Below are positions 17,538 to 25,422 of a DNA stretch of 64,000 nt, in pieces. The stretch lies in the NCBI GenBank assembly GCA_039808025.1, contig JBDHSK010000004.1, forward strand, positions 186,001-250,000, written 5' to 3'. Under the pieces are notes generated by a model. That model did no database searches. It saw nothing but the letters and a program-made list of their open reading frames with translations, and was not told where the DNA came from. Position 1 is the first letter of the stretch. Each line of letters opens with the position of its first letter. A program made the position numbers and the translations under genes. Source of the DNA: Sandaracinobacteroides sp039808025 (lineage in GTDB: Bacteria > Pseudomonadota > Alphaproteobacteria > Sphingomonadales > Sphingomonadaceae).

Positions 17538-18272
17538 TCAGGGTTCCAGTTCGAAGGCCATGGAGACGGTGACCGACAGCGCCGATTCGCCGACCTGCAC
17601 GGGCGGTGCAGCTGCCGCCCCTGCCGCCATGGCCATGCGCGGCATCGGCATCGGCGGCTCGACCGACGAGCCTTCAGAAATCAGGGTGATGCGCCTGACC
17701 TTCATGCCGGCAGCGGCTGCATAAAGCTCGGCGCGCTGGCGGGCGGTGGCCACCGCCTGCTGCCGTGCCTTGTCGAGCAGAGGTTCAGGGCTCATCACCT
17801 TGAATGTCGGCCCATCGATCTGGTTGGCGCCCGCCCCTACCAGCGCATCGATCACCTTGCCGGTGGCCCTGGCGTCGCGGATGGTGACCCGCACCTGGTT
17901 GCTGGCGCGAAAGCCGGTCAGTATCGGCTCGCGGTTCTGTTCATAGCGGAACTGCGGTTGCAGGCTGAGGCCCGATGTCTGGATGTCGCGGTCGGCGATT
18001 CCGGCCTTTTTCAGGGCGGCGATCACCTTGTCCATCGAGGCCGAATTGGTGGCCATTGCCGCCGAAGCCTCGGCAGCCGTTGTCACTACGCCAGCGCCGA
18101 TCTCGGCGGAATCGGGGGTGGCGCGCACTTCGCCGGTGGCGGAAAGCTGCAGGATGGTGGGCTGTGCCACCGGAGGGCCACCGGCCGGGGTCTGGGCCAG
18201 TGCCGCAGAAGACAGCCCGGTGGCCAGCCCGGCGACAAGACCGGCAATGGTGGCGATGTGGCGCTTTTTCAT
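17538..18272 (-). CDS. Secreted SIMPL-domain (DUF541) protein
   Basis: A 244-residue exported protein with signal peptide MKKRHIATIAGLVAGLATGL and a SIMPL domain (DUF541): LSATGEVRATPDSAEIGAGV at the start of the domain, then DIQTSGLSLQPQFRY, VTIRDARATGKVIDALVGAGAN and a late TARQRAELYAAAAGMKVRRI. SIMPL proteins are periplasmic or surface proteins; some are linked to oxidative stress resistance, but molecular function is unknown. AGGAGA lies 8 bases before the ATG. Methionine-rich PMPMPRMAMA near the C-terminus is notable and could bind metal or be redox sensitive; that is a guess. Confidence 0.88.
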   Translation of the reverse strand: MKKRHIATIAGLVAGLATGLSSAALAQTPAGGPPVAQPTILQLSATGEVRATPDSAEIGAGVVTTAAEASAAMATNSASMDKVIAALKKAGIADRDIQTSGLSLQPQFRYEQNREPILTGFRASNQVRVTIRDARATGKVIDALVGAGANQIDGPTFKVMSPEPLLDKARQQAVATARQRAELYAAAAGMKVRRITLISEGSSVEPPMPMPRMAMAAGAAAAPPVQVGESALSVTVSMAFELEP

Positions 18273-18368
18273 TCAGCAATCTCCTGTCGAGCCTGCCTGA
18301 CATTGCAGGCTGGCTGCCGTTCTGCCCGTCAGCAGCTTACGCCAGGCTTAAACGCCGTTGCCGAAGGT

Positions 18369-18626
18369 TCAGCCGTTGCTTTTCAGCTTGCCGTAAAGCC
18401 ACAGAAGCAGGACCGCTCCGACGGTCGCCAGGCCGAGGTTCCAGATGTCGCCGCCGGTTTTGACGAACGGCAATACGCTGGCGAGGAAGCCGCCCACCAA
18501 CCCGCCGGCAATGCCGACCAGGATGGTGATGAGAATGCCGCCTTGCACCCGCCCCGGCATGATCCATTTGGCGAGCGCGCCGGCGATCAGACCGATAACC
18601 ACCCAGCCGATAATCCCGTAATTCAT
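18369..18626 (-). CDS. GlsB/YeaQ/YmgE family small membrane protein
   Basis: An 85-residue protein with three hydrophobic helices and glycine-rich turns: MNYGIIGWVVIGLIAGALAK, then MPGRVQGGILITILVGIAGG and a final GDIWNLGLATVGAVLLLWLYG. This pattern is that of the transglycosylase-associated/GlsB stress family, inner-membrane proteins induced by stress in several bacteria and without a known activity. The ATG at 18626 has GGGGAGG 8 bases upstream; a longer in-frame ORF starting at 18683 has no such site. It is not tightly linked to either neighbour. Confidence 0.85.
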   Translation of the reverse strand: MNYGIIGWVVIGLIAGALAKWIMPGRVQGGILITILVGIAGGLVGGFLASVLPFVKTGGDIWNLGLATVGAVLLLWLYGKLKSNG

Positions 18627-18728
18627 GGTGTGCCTCCCCGTATGGGTGCCAGAATGGGCAACCCGGCGGTCAGAACACTTCATTCTCGGCGAAGATGCAA
18701 GCAGGAATTGCAGTGGCCGCCCCCGGTA

Positions 18729-19466
18729 TCAGCCCATGTACATGCCGCCGTTCACATGGATGGTCTGGCCGGTCACATAGGCGCCCTCGTCGCTTGCCAG
18801 CCACACGGCGGCGGCAGCCACATCGCTGCCGTCGCCGAAGCGGCCGGCGGGGATGCGCTCGAACATGGCTTTCTGCTGGTCGTCGCTGAGGGCATCGGTC
18901 ATTGCCGAACGAATGAAGCCGGGGGCCACGCAGTTCACGGTGATTCCGCGCCCCGCCACTTCGGCGGCGAGGCTGCGCGTCATGCCCTGCAACCCGGCCT
19001 TGGCAGCGGCATAATTGGCCTGCCCTGGGTTGCCGATCGATCCGACCACCGAGCTGATGGCGATGATGCGGCCGTGGCGCGCCTTCATCATCGGCCGCAG
19101 GGCCGCGCGCGACAGCCGAAACGCCGCTTCCAGATCGACGGTGAGCACCGCTGACCAGTCTTCATCCTTCATGCGCATGGCGAGGCCGTCGCGGGTGATT
19201 CCGGCGTTGTTCACCAGAATGTCGATGCGGCCGCCCAGCGCCTCGAGAGCGGCCGGCACCAACTTTTCGACTTCGGTGGCATCATCGAGCCGACAGGGCA
19301 GGATCTCGGCACCGCCAAGTTCGTCGGCCATGGCTTCAAGCGCGCCGATGCGGGTGCCGGAAAGTGCCAGCTGGGCGCCCTGGGCCCTGAGCGCCCTGGC
19401 AATGGCGCCGCCGATTCCGCCGCTGGCGCCGGTGACGAGGGCGGTTTTGCCGGTAAGATCGAACAT
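18729..19466 (-). CDS. fabG: 3-oxoacyl-ACP reductase FabG
   Basis: NADPH-dependent short-chain reductase that reduces 3-oxoacyl-ACP in each cycle of fatty acid elongation. The 245-residue protein has the TGASGGIGGAIAR cofactor motif (12-24), NNAGITRDGL, catalytic Ser139 region (IAISSVVG), Tyr152 and Lys156 in NYAAAKAG, and a C-terminal GGMYMG. Start is the ATG at 19466 with AAGGA about 8 bases before it; a GTG five codons upstream is less likely. It lies 11 bases after fabD on the same strand, so fabD-fabG form an operon, separated from acpP-fabF by about 5 kb. Confidence 0.96.
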   Translation of the reverse strand: MFDLTGKTALVTGASGGIGGAIARALRAQGAQLALSGTRIGALEAMADELGGAEILPCRLDDATEVEKLVPAALEALGGRIDILVNNAGITRDGLAMRMKDEDWSAVLTVDLEAAFRLSRAALRPMMKARHGRIIAISSVVGSIGNPGQANYAAAKAGLQGMTRSLAAEVAGRGITVNCVAPGFIRSAMTDALSDDQQKAMFERIPAGRFGDGSDVAAAAVWLASDEGAYVTGQTIHVNGGMYMG

Positions 19467-19477
19467 GGGTTTATCCT

Positions 19478-20416
19478 TCACAGGATCCTGACGGCGGCCT
19501 CGATGTCGGCCGGGGTGAGGATCGACAGGGTTTCGACATCAGGGGCGATGCGTTTCACCATCGGGCCCAGCACCTTGCCGCCGAACTCGACCATGCGGGT
19601 CACGCCATTGGCGGCCATCCATTCCACCGATTCGCGCCAGCGCACCGCACCCGTCACCTGCTCTACCAGCAGGCGGCGGATGGTGGCGGGTTCCGTGACG
19701 GGGCCAGCGGTCACATTGGCAATCACCGGCACCACCGGGGCCTGCATGGCAGTGGCCGCCAGCGCCGTGGCCATCGCCTCGGCAGCCGGGGCCATCAGCG
19801 CGCAATGGAAGGGGGCGGAAACCGGAAGCGCCATGGCGCGCCGGGCGCCGGCGGTCTTCAGCAGGTCGATGGCGCGCTGCACCGCGGCCGTCGTTCCCGA
19901 GATCACCACCTGGCCCGGCGCATTGTCGTTGGCGGCGGCCAGCACCTCGCCTTCGGCGGCCTGTGTCACGGCGCGCGCCACGGCTTCGTGATCGAGGCCG
20001 AGGATGGCAGCCATCGCCCCCTCGCCCGGGGGAACGGCGGCCTGCATGGCATTGCCGCGCGTGCGCAAAAGCCTGGCGGTATCGGCCAGCGTGAACACGC
20101 CGGCGGCGGCCAGCGCCGAATATTCGCCGAGGCTGTGGCCGGCCACCATTGCCGCCTTGTCGGAGAGGCGGATTCCGGCTTCCTGTTCGAGGACGGCAAG
20201 GGCGGCGAGGCTGGCGGCCATGATGGCGGGCTGGGCGTTGGCGGTCAGAGTCAGCTGGTCTTCCGGGCCATCGAACATCAGGCGCGACAGGGCCTGCGAC
20301 AGGGCTTCGTCAACTTCTTCCAGAATCTGTCGGGCGGCCGGGCTGGAATCGGCGAGCGCCCGCGCCATGCCGACCGACTGGCTGCCCTGACCTGGGAAAA
20401 TGAATGCGGTGCTCAT
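19478..20416 (-). CDS. fabD: Malonyl-CoA:ACP transacylase
   Basis: Moves malonyl from CoA to acyl carrier protein, supplying extender units for fatty acid synthesis. The 312-residue protein begins AFIFPGQGSQSVGMAR, has the nucleophile Ser95 in VAGHSLGEYSAL and the catalytic His204 in SAPFHCALM, with the conserved Gln11 region GQGSQ. These are the expected active-site residues. It is the first gene of a fabD-fabG operon with a promoter-like TTGACA/TAGGGC pair at 20450-20477. The ACP it serves is encoded at 25110-25346. Confidence 0.97.
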   Translation of the reverse strand: MSTAFIFPGQGSQSVGMARALADSSPAARQILEEVDEALSQALSRLMFDGPEDQLTLTANAQPAIMAASLAALAVLEQEAGIRLSDKAAMVAGHSLGEYSALAAAGVFTLADTARLLRTRGNAMQAAVPPGEGAMAAILGLDHEAVARAVTQAAEGEVLAAANDNAPGQVVISGTTAAVQRAIDLLKTAGARRAMALPVSAPFHCALMAPAAEAMATALAATAMQAPVVPVIANVTAGPVTEPATIRRLLVEQVTGAVRWRESVEWMAANGVTRMVEFGGKVLGPMVKRIAPDVETLSILTPADIEAAVRIL

Positions 20417-20449
20417 GCGCTGGCCTTCCGGAACTGCTCGATTCCGTCT

Positions 20450-20477
20450 GCCCTAGCGCATCCTGCCCCGCTGTCAA
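20450..20477 (-). promoter_or_regulatory. Sigma-70-like promoter for fabD-fabG
   Basis: On the minus strand a perfect TTGACA (20472-20477) is followed after 16 bases by TAGGGC (20450-20455), 34 bases before the fabD ATG. The -10 is poor by the E. coli standard, but the same TTGAC-N16-TAGGG form occurs before the DUF1838 gene. Confidence 0.5.
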
Positions 20478-20650
20478 AACGCCTTGTCGGAACCAGAGCG
20501 CCTGTTGCCCTTGGAATCTGCTGCGCTGTTGATTAAGAGGGGCCAACATATGCGAAAATGTCGTGGATGTTCAGCCTGACGCCAGCAATGATCAGGCACT
20601 GAGGGATCAAGCAGTACGCCGGGGAGCCGGTTGATGATGAAAGGTTATCG

Positions 20651-21781
20651 ATGAAATCTGTATCGCATTCGGTTGTCGCTTCGGCCATTGCTGCTGTACT
20701 GGCGGTGGGTGCGCCGCTGGCGGCACCGCTGGGGATGGGCGCTGCACAGGCCCAGGCGATTTCGGCTGCTGTCGGCAAGCCGCTGCAACAGGCCCAGAGT
20801 GCTGCCAAGGCCGGTAATATCGCTGCCGCCCAGAATTATGTGAACCAGGCACGGTCCGCCGCCTCTACCCAGACCGAGCGCACCAAGGTCGGGCAGATGG
20901 CGGCCTATGTCTATACCCGCGCCGGTCAGTTCGCCCAGGCTGCCAACGAGCTGGAACGCATCGGCACCTCGCCCGCCCAGCTGGCACCGCTCTATTATCA
21001 GGCCCGTCAGTATGACAAGGCGATTGCCGCTGCCCAGAAATCCGGGCAGACAACCATCATCGCCCAGTCGTACCTGATGCAGGGCAAGGCTGCCGATGCC
21101 GCGCGCATCTACGGCCAGATCGTCGCCCGGAACCCGAACAATCCGTCGGCATTGCAGAATCTTGCCGGTGCGCAATACAAGATGGGCGACAAGAAGGCCT
21201 ATCTTGCCACCACCCAGAAGCTGATCCGCCTCGACCCGACCCCAGCCCGCTGGCGAGCCCTGCTGACCGACATGAAGCAGAACGCGCAGGCGACCGAAGC
21301 CAAGCTCGGCCTCTATTACCTCATCCGTGAGACCGGGAACCTCAACACCCCTGCGGAAGTGCAGGAATTCGCCAAGCTGGCGATCGTCGGCGGGCAGCCG
21401 GGCGTCGCCGCCGATGTGGTGAAGGCGGCCACGGCATCGGGGGCGCTGCAGGCCAATGATGCCATGACGGCGCGCCTCATTCAGGCCGGCGCCAAGCGGC
21501 AGGCGGCCGCCCTTGCTGCTGCTCCGGGCCAGGCCAAAAACCCGGCGACGGCCTATGCCGCCGGTAACGCCTTCCTGGGGGCGGGCCAGTATCCGCAGGC
21601 GATTGCCGCCTACACCGTTGCCGCCAAGGGGCCCAACGCCAGTGACGCCGCCCTCTTCAAGGGGGTCGCCCTGGCGCGCAGTGGCCAGCTGGCGGCCTCG
21701 AAGGCCTCGTTCGCTGCCGTCAGGGGCCCGTCGGCAGATGTGGCGGCCCTGTGGGAGCTTTACGCAAGCACCAAACGCTAG
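20651..21781 (+). CDS. Secreted TPR-repeat protein of unknown function
   Basis: A 376-residue exported protein with signal peptide MKSVSHSVVASAIAAVLAVG and cleavage near AQAQA. The rest is alanine-rich helical repeat: AAKAGNIAAAQNYVNQARSA, YTRAGQFAQAANELERIG, LMQGKAADAARIYGQIVARNPNNPSALQ in two parts, LGAGQYPQAIAAYTVAAKG, and LARSGQLAASKASFAAV, all typical TPR helix pairs. TPR proteins in the periplasm scaffold protein complexes. AAAGG lies 7 bases before the ATG. It is followed 75 bases later by a flippase, so a joint role in envelope polysaccharide assembly is possible but not shown. Confidence 0.78.
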   Translation: MKSVSHSVVASAIAAVLAVGAPLAAPLGMGAAQAQAISAAVGKPLQQAQSAAKAGNIAAAQNYVNQARSAASTQTERTKVGQMAAYVYTRAGQFAQAANELERIGTSPAQLAPLYYQARQYDKAIAAAQKSGQTTIIAQSYLMQGKAADAARIYGQIVARNPNNPSALQNLAGAQYKMGDKKAYLATTQKLIRLDPTPARWRALLTDMKQNAQATEAKLGLYYLIRETGNLNTPAEVQEFAKLAIVGGQPGVAADVVKAATASGALQANDAMTARLIQAGAKRQAAALAAAPGQAKNPATAYAAGNAFLGAGQYPQAIAAYTVAAKGPNASDAALFKGVALARSGQLAASKASFAAVRGPSADVAALWELYASTKR

Positions 21782-21856
21782 GGACTGGCAGAATGACGCT
21801 TCCGGCCCGGATGTGCCGGAGCGCTGTCTGCCGGGACTGACCGGAAGTCGCCCGGC

Positions 21857-23458
21857 ATGACAACGTCAGAACCGGGACATCAAGCCGGCGCAGCAGATGC
21901 TGCGCCGGCTACCGGTATTTCGGTTCCGGCCGGTTCGCCGGGTGTCGCCGGCATTGCCGCTGTCGCTTCCGTCTCTGCTGAAGCGGCAGACGTTGCGGCC
22001 TCGGCGGCGCCGGCAGAGTCTGAGCCATCGGCTGCTGCAGCGCTGGCCAAGGGAGGAAGGACCAACTTTCTCGGCTTTCTGCTGCGGCTGATGGCGCGCT
22101 TTCCGTTTCTGGTGATTGCTGCCCGCCTGTATGGCGCCGACGGGCTGGGCCGCTTTGCCTATGCCACCATGGTGGTCGAGTTTGCCGCCCAGCTCGCGAC
22201 CCTGGGGCTGAAACGGGGGGTGGCTGCGGAAATGGCACGCGGCGATCAGCCCGAAGTCGATGCCCTGAGCGACGGTCTGCTGATCGCGCTGCTGCTGGCC
22301 GTGGTTGCCACGGTGGTGCTGCTGCTGTGGCCGCACCTGATGTTTCCCGATGGCCAGCCGCGGCCGGGCGAACGCTGGCTGGCGCTGGTGGTGCCGGCAA
22401 TCGTGCTGTCGGACATTACCCTTGCCGGCCTGGCCTTTCGCCATCGGATCGGCGTGGCAGTGCAGGCGCGCTCGATCATCGAGCCATGGACCCTGACGAT
22501 CATCGCCACGGCGCTGGCCTTCACGCTGGCAAAACCGTTCGGGCTGCTGATCGCCTATGCCATATCGATGATCGCCGCGGCCGTTGCCTCGGTGATCCCG
22601 GCGCTCAGGCTGTTCGGTCTGCCCGACGGCTGGCGGCCCGAAGTCGGCCGGCTGGTGGCCATCTGCCGCCGCAACCTGCCGCTGGCCGGCGCTGATCTGG
22701 TGGAGTGGTCGACCAGGCGTCTCGATATCTTCGTGCTGGGCCGGTTCGCCGATGCCCAGACCGTGGGCATTTATTATGTCGCCCAGCAGGTGGCGACCCT
22801 GGCCGGCAAGATCCGTACCAGTTTCGACCCCATTCTGGCGCCGATGCTCTCGACTGCCCTCAGCAACGGCCGCACGGAAGAGGCGGCCGAGCATGTGCGT
22901 CAGGTGGGTTTCTGGGTGTTGACCTTCCAGTTGCCTGTGGTTCTGGCGCTGGGGATGCCGGGCGAGGGCGTGATGGGCCTGTTCGGGCCGGAATTCGCCG
23001 TAGGCGCGCTGGTGATGGCGCTGCTGCTGACGGCCGAGCTGGCGGCGGCCAACAGCAGTATTTCCGAGATGGGCCTGATCTATACCCGGCCGCGCGCCAA
23101 TCTGGTGATTGCTGTTTCGGGGCTGGTGCTGCAGGGAGGGTTAAGCCTGCTGCTGGTGCCGCGTCTGGGTGGCGTCGGTGCAGCGGGCGCCCTGCTTCTG
23201 GCACTCGTCTATGCGGCGGTTGCCCGGCAGATCGTGCTGGCGCGGGCATTTCGTGCCGATGTCGCCTTCTGGCGCTGGTCGCTTCTGTTGGCGGGGGCCA
23301 TCACCTTTGGCGCCGGTTATGTGGCGCGGCTGCTGCCCGAACTGTGGGAGATGATCCTCATCATTCCCGGCACGCTGTTCCTGTTTGGCGCGATCATCTG
23401 GCGGTTCGGCTTCCGTCCGGCCGACAAGGCCTTGTTCCAGATGCGCCGAGTGGGCTAG
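21857..23458 (+). CDS. Oligosaccharide flippase (Wzx/MOP superfamily)
   Basis: A 533-residue polytopic membrane protein with about twelve to fourteen hydrophobic helices from residue 70 onward, matching lipid-linked oligosaccharide flippases. Characteristic segments are TNFLGFLLRLMARFPFLVIAAR with RLYGADGLGRFAYA, a central LDIFVLGRFADAQTVGIYYVAQQVATL, and FGPEFAVGALVMALLLTAE. The first 65 residues are an alanine/serine-rich acidic tail with low complexity; translation might begin later, but no clear internal start has a better ribosome site. No glycosyltransferase or polymerase gene is adjacent, so its polysaccharide is unknown. Exopolysaccharide export fits the PEP-CTERM lifestyle but is inference. 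Confidence 0.85.
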   Translation: MTTSEPGHQAGAADAAPATGISVPAGSPGVAGIAAVASVSAEAADVAASAAPAESEPSAAAALAKGGRTNFLGFLLRLMARFPFLVIAARLYGADGLGRFAYATMVVEFAAQLATLGLKRGVAAEMARGDQPEVDALSDGLLIALLLAVVATVVLLLWPHLMFPDGQPRPGERWLALVVPAIVLSDITLAGLAFRHRIGVAVQARSIIEPWTLTIIATALAFTLAKPFGLLIAYAISMIAAAVASVIPALRLFGLPDGWRPEVGRLVAICRRNLPLAGADLVEWSTRRLDIFVLGRFADAQTVGIYYVAQQVATLAGKIRTSFDPILAPMLSTALSNGRTEEAAEHVRQVGFWVLTFQLPVVLALGMPGEGVMGLFGPEFAVGALVMALLLTAELAAANSSISEMGLIYTRPRANLVIAVSGLVLQGGLSLLLVPRLGGVGAAGALLLALVYAAVARQIVLARAFRADVAFWRWSLLLAGAITFGAGYVARLLPELWEMILIIPGTLFLFGAIIWRFGFRPADKALFQMRRVG

Positions 23459-23487
23459 GGCAGGAACCGGGGCGGTATCGGGTGTTT

Positions 23488-23542
23488 GGCCGACCGGCTG
23501 GTCGGCCTGCGGGGGGGTGTTCGGCCGACCGGCTGGTCGGCC
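23488..23542. repeat. Two tandem 20-bp hairpins before the aldehyde dehydrogenase gene
   Basis: The 20-mer GGCCGACCGGCTGGTCGGCC occurs at 23488-23507 and again, identical, at 23523-23542. Each folds as an 8-bp stem (GGCCGACC/GGTCGGCC) with a four-base loop. The second ends 4 bases before the AGGAGG ribosome site, so in RNA it would lie next to the start region of the following gene. Period 35 bases. Confidence 0.8.
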
Positions 23543-23557
23543 CGCAGGAGGTTTGAC

Positions 23558-24964
23558 ATGCGCGATTTTCATCTTCTCATCAACGGGGCGCTGGTGGCTG
23601 GCGACGATACCATGGCGGTGCTGAACCCGGCGACCGAGCAGCCGGTGGCCCAGTGTCCGGTGGCAAGCGAAGCGCAGCTGCAGCAGGCGGTGGCCGCTGC
23701 CAAGGCCGCCTTTCCCGCCTGGTCGGCGCGACCGCAGGACGAACGGCGCGCCCTGGTTGCCCGGCTGGCCGATGCCATTGCCACCCACAGCGAGGAACTG
23801 GCGAGCCTGCTGACCGCCGAACAGGGCAAGCCGCTTGATCAGGCGATGTATGAAATCATCGGGGCAACGATGGCGCTGAGGGCCTTTGCCGACATGACCA
23901 TCGAACCGCGGGTGCTGCGCGACGATGGCACCAACCGCATCGTCGAGCTGCGTGCGCCGCTGGGGGTGGTGGCGGCGATCACCCCGTGGAACTTCCCGCT
24001 GATTCTGCTGATGAACAAGCTGGGTCCGGCGCTGGTGGCCGGCAACACCATGGTGGCGAAGCCGGCCCCCACCACCCCGCTTGTCACCTTGCGCTTTGCC
24101 GAGCTGGCGAACGCCATCCTTCCGGCCGGGGTGCTGAACGTCATCACCGACAGGAACGATCTCGGCGGCCTGCTGACCGCCCATCCCGATGTCGCCAAGG
24201 TGTCGTTCACCGGCTCGACCGCCACCGGCAAGAAGGTGATGGCAAGTGCCGCCGACACCGTGAAGCGGGTGACTCTGGAACTGGGTGGCAATGACGCGGC
24301 CATCGTTCTCGATGATGTCGATCCTGTCGCCATTGCCGGGCGGGTGTTCCAGGGGGCGATGATGAACGCCGGGCAGATCTGCGTTGCCGTCAAGCGCGCC
24401 TATGTGCCGGAAGCCATGTATGACGTGTTCTGCGACGAACTGGCGCGACTGGCGAAGGCGGCGGTTGTTGACGACGGCGCCAACCAGGGCGCGCAGATCG
24501 GGCCGGTGCAGAACCGCCAGCAGTATGAAAAGCTGAAGGGCTTTCTGGCCGATGCCCGGGAACATGGCACGGTGATCGCCGGTGGCGACGTGATCGACCG
24601 CCCCGGCTATTTCGTGCAGCCAACCATCGTGCGCGATATTGCCGATGATGCCCGGCTGGTGCGCGAGGAGCAGTTCGGCCCGGTGCTTCCGGTTCTGAAA
24701 TATACCGACATCGACGAGGTGATCGACCGCGCCAACGACAGTGACTACGGGCTGGGGGGCACGGTATGGGGCCGCGATCTGGCGCGGGCCACCGCCGTTG
24801 CCGAACGCATCAACACCGGCACCGTGTGGGTGAATCAGCACCTGGCGATCGACAACAGCATCCCGTTCCGGGGGGCCAAGCAGTCGGGGATCGGTGGTGA
24901 GCTGGGTGAGGCCGGGCTTCACGAATATACGCAGGCGCGGATCGTCAACGCCGTGGCCCTGTAA
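23558..24964 (+). CDS. NAD(P)-dependent succinate-semialdehyde-type aldehyde dehydrogenase
   Basis: A 468-residue aldehyde dehydrogenase. Family motifs are ITPWNFPLILLMNKLGPALVAGN, the cofactor-site FTGSTATGKKVM, catalytic Glu in TLELGGNDA, catalytic Cys in MNAGQICVAVKR, and EEQFGPVLPVLKY. The overall pattern is closest to succinate-semialdehyde and related short-chain aldehyde dehydrogenases (GabD-like, class with single GQICVA), but substrate cannot be fixed from sequence, so no symbol is given. The ATG at 23558 has AGGAGG 7 bases upstream. Twin hairpins directly precede the ribosome site. A long stem at 24967-25017 follows the stop. Confidence 0.88.
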   Translation: MRDFHLLINGALVAGDDTMAVLNPATEQPVAQCPVASEAQLQQAVAAAKAAFPAWSARPQDERRALVARLADAIATHSEELASLLTAEQGKPLDQAMYEIIGATMALRAFADMTIEPRVLRDDGTNRIVELRAPLGVVAAITPWNFPLILLMNKLGPALVAGNTMVAKPAPTTPLVTLRFAELANAILPAGVLNVITDRNDLGGLLTAHPDVAKVSFTGSTATGKKVMASAADTVKRVTLELGGNDAAIVLDDVDPVAIAGRVFQGAMMNAGQICVAVKRAYVPEAMYDVFCDELARLAKAAVVDDGANQGAQIGPVQNRQQYEKLKGFLADAREHGTVIAGGDVIDRPGYFVQPTIVRDIADDARLVREEQFGPVLPVLKYTDIDEVIDRANDSDYGLGGTVWGRDLARATAVAERINTGTVWVNQHLAIDNSIPFRGAKQSGIGGELGEAGLHEYTQARIVNAVAL

Positions 24965-24966
24965 CC

Positions 24967-25017
24967 ACGGGGCGTTTCACACCATGGCCTTCAGGTGGCA
25001 GGGGGCAAACGCCCCGT
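24967..25017 (+). terminator. 11-bp stem after the aldehyde dehydrogenase gene
   Basis: ACGGGGCGTTT (24967-24977) pairs perfectly with AAACGCCCCGT (25007-25017) across a 29-base loop that itself contains a short CACC/GGTG pair. No T-run follows. It lies 3 bases after the stop codon and just before the acpP promoter, so it is probably a terminator or RNA stabiliser. Confidence 0.6.
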
Positions 25018-25022
25018 TATGC

Positions 25023-25051
25023 TTGCACCTTGTGGCTGGCGCGGCTAGTGA
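25023..25051 (+). promoter_or_regulatory. Promoter-like sequence for acpP
   Basis: TTGCAC (25023-25028) and TAGTGA (25046-25051) are 17 bases apart, about 60 bases before the acpP ATG and directly after the stem that ends the previous unit. Moderate match only. Confidence 0.4.
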
Positions 25052-25109
25052 TTTGCCACAACCAGAGTGACAATGCCGGACGGGTTCCGGCTATCGAAGG
25101 GGTTAGAGA

Positions 25110-25346
25110 ATGAGTGATGTTGCCGAGCGCGTGCGCAAGATCGTGGTAGAGCATCTGGGTGTGGAAGCCGAGAAGGTGACCGAGGATGCCAGCTTCATCG
25201 ACGATCTGGGTGCTGACAGCCTCGATACCGTGGAACTGGTGATGGCGTTCGAGGACGAATTCGGCGTCGAGATTCCCGATGATGCCGCGGAAAAGATCCT
25301 GACGGTCAAGGATGCCATCAGTTTCATTTCCGCCAAGGGCAACTGA
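25110..25346 (+). CDS. acpP: Acyl carrier protein
   Basis: Acidic 78-residue carrier that holds growing acyl chains on a phosphopantetheine arm. The attachment serine is Ser37 in DDLGADSLDTVELVMAFEDEF, split here as the classic GADSLDTVELV core. Overall net charge is strongly negative, as usual. It is followed by fabF after 76 bases containing a small hairpin (25371-25388), an arrangement in which ACP can be made in excess over FabF. The ATG is preceded by a weak GGGG-rich ribosome site. Confidence 0.97.
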   Translation: MSDVAERVRKIVVEHLGVEAEKVTEDASFIDDLGADSLDTVELVMAFEDEFGVEIPDDAAEKILTVKDAISFISAKGN

Positions 25347-25370
25347 CCAATACTGACGGCTGCCGACGGA

Positions 25371-25388
25371 CGGGGGAGGATACCCCCG
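25371..25388 (+). promoter_or_regulatory. Hairpin between acpP and fabF
   Basis: CGGGGG (25371-25376) and CCCCCG (25383-25388) flank the loop AGGATA. No T-tract follows. It could mark mRNA processing or partial termination that lowers fabF expression relative to acpP; that role is inferred. Confidence 0.45.
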
Positions 25389-25422
25389 CACCGGCGGCCG
25401 GGCTGCATTTGAGGAGAGGGAT

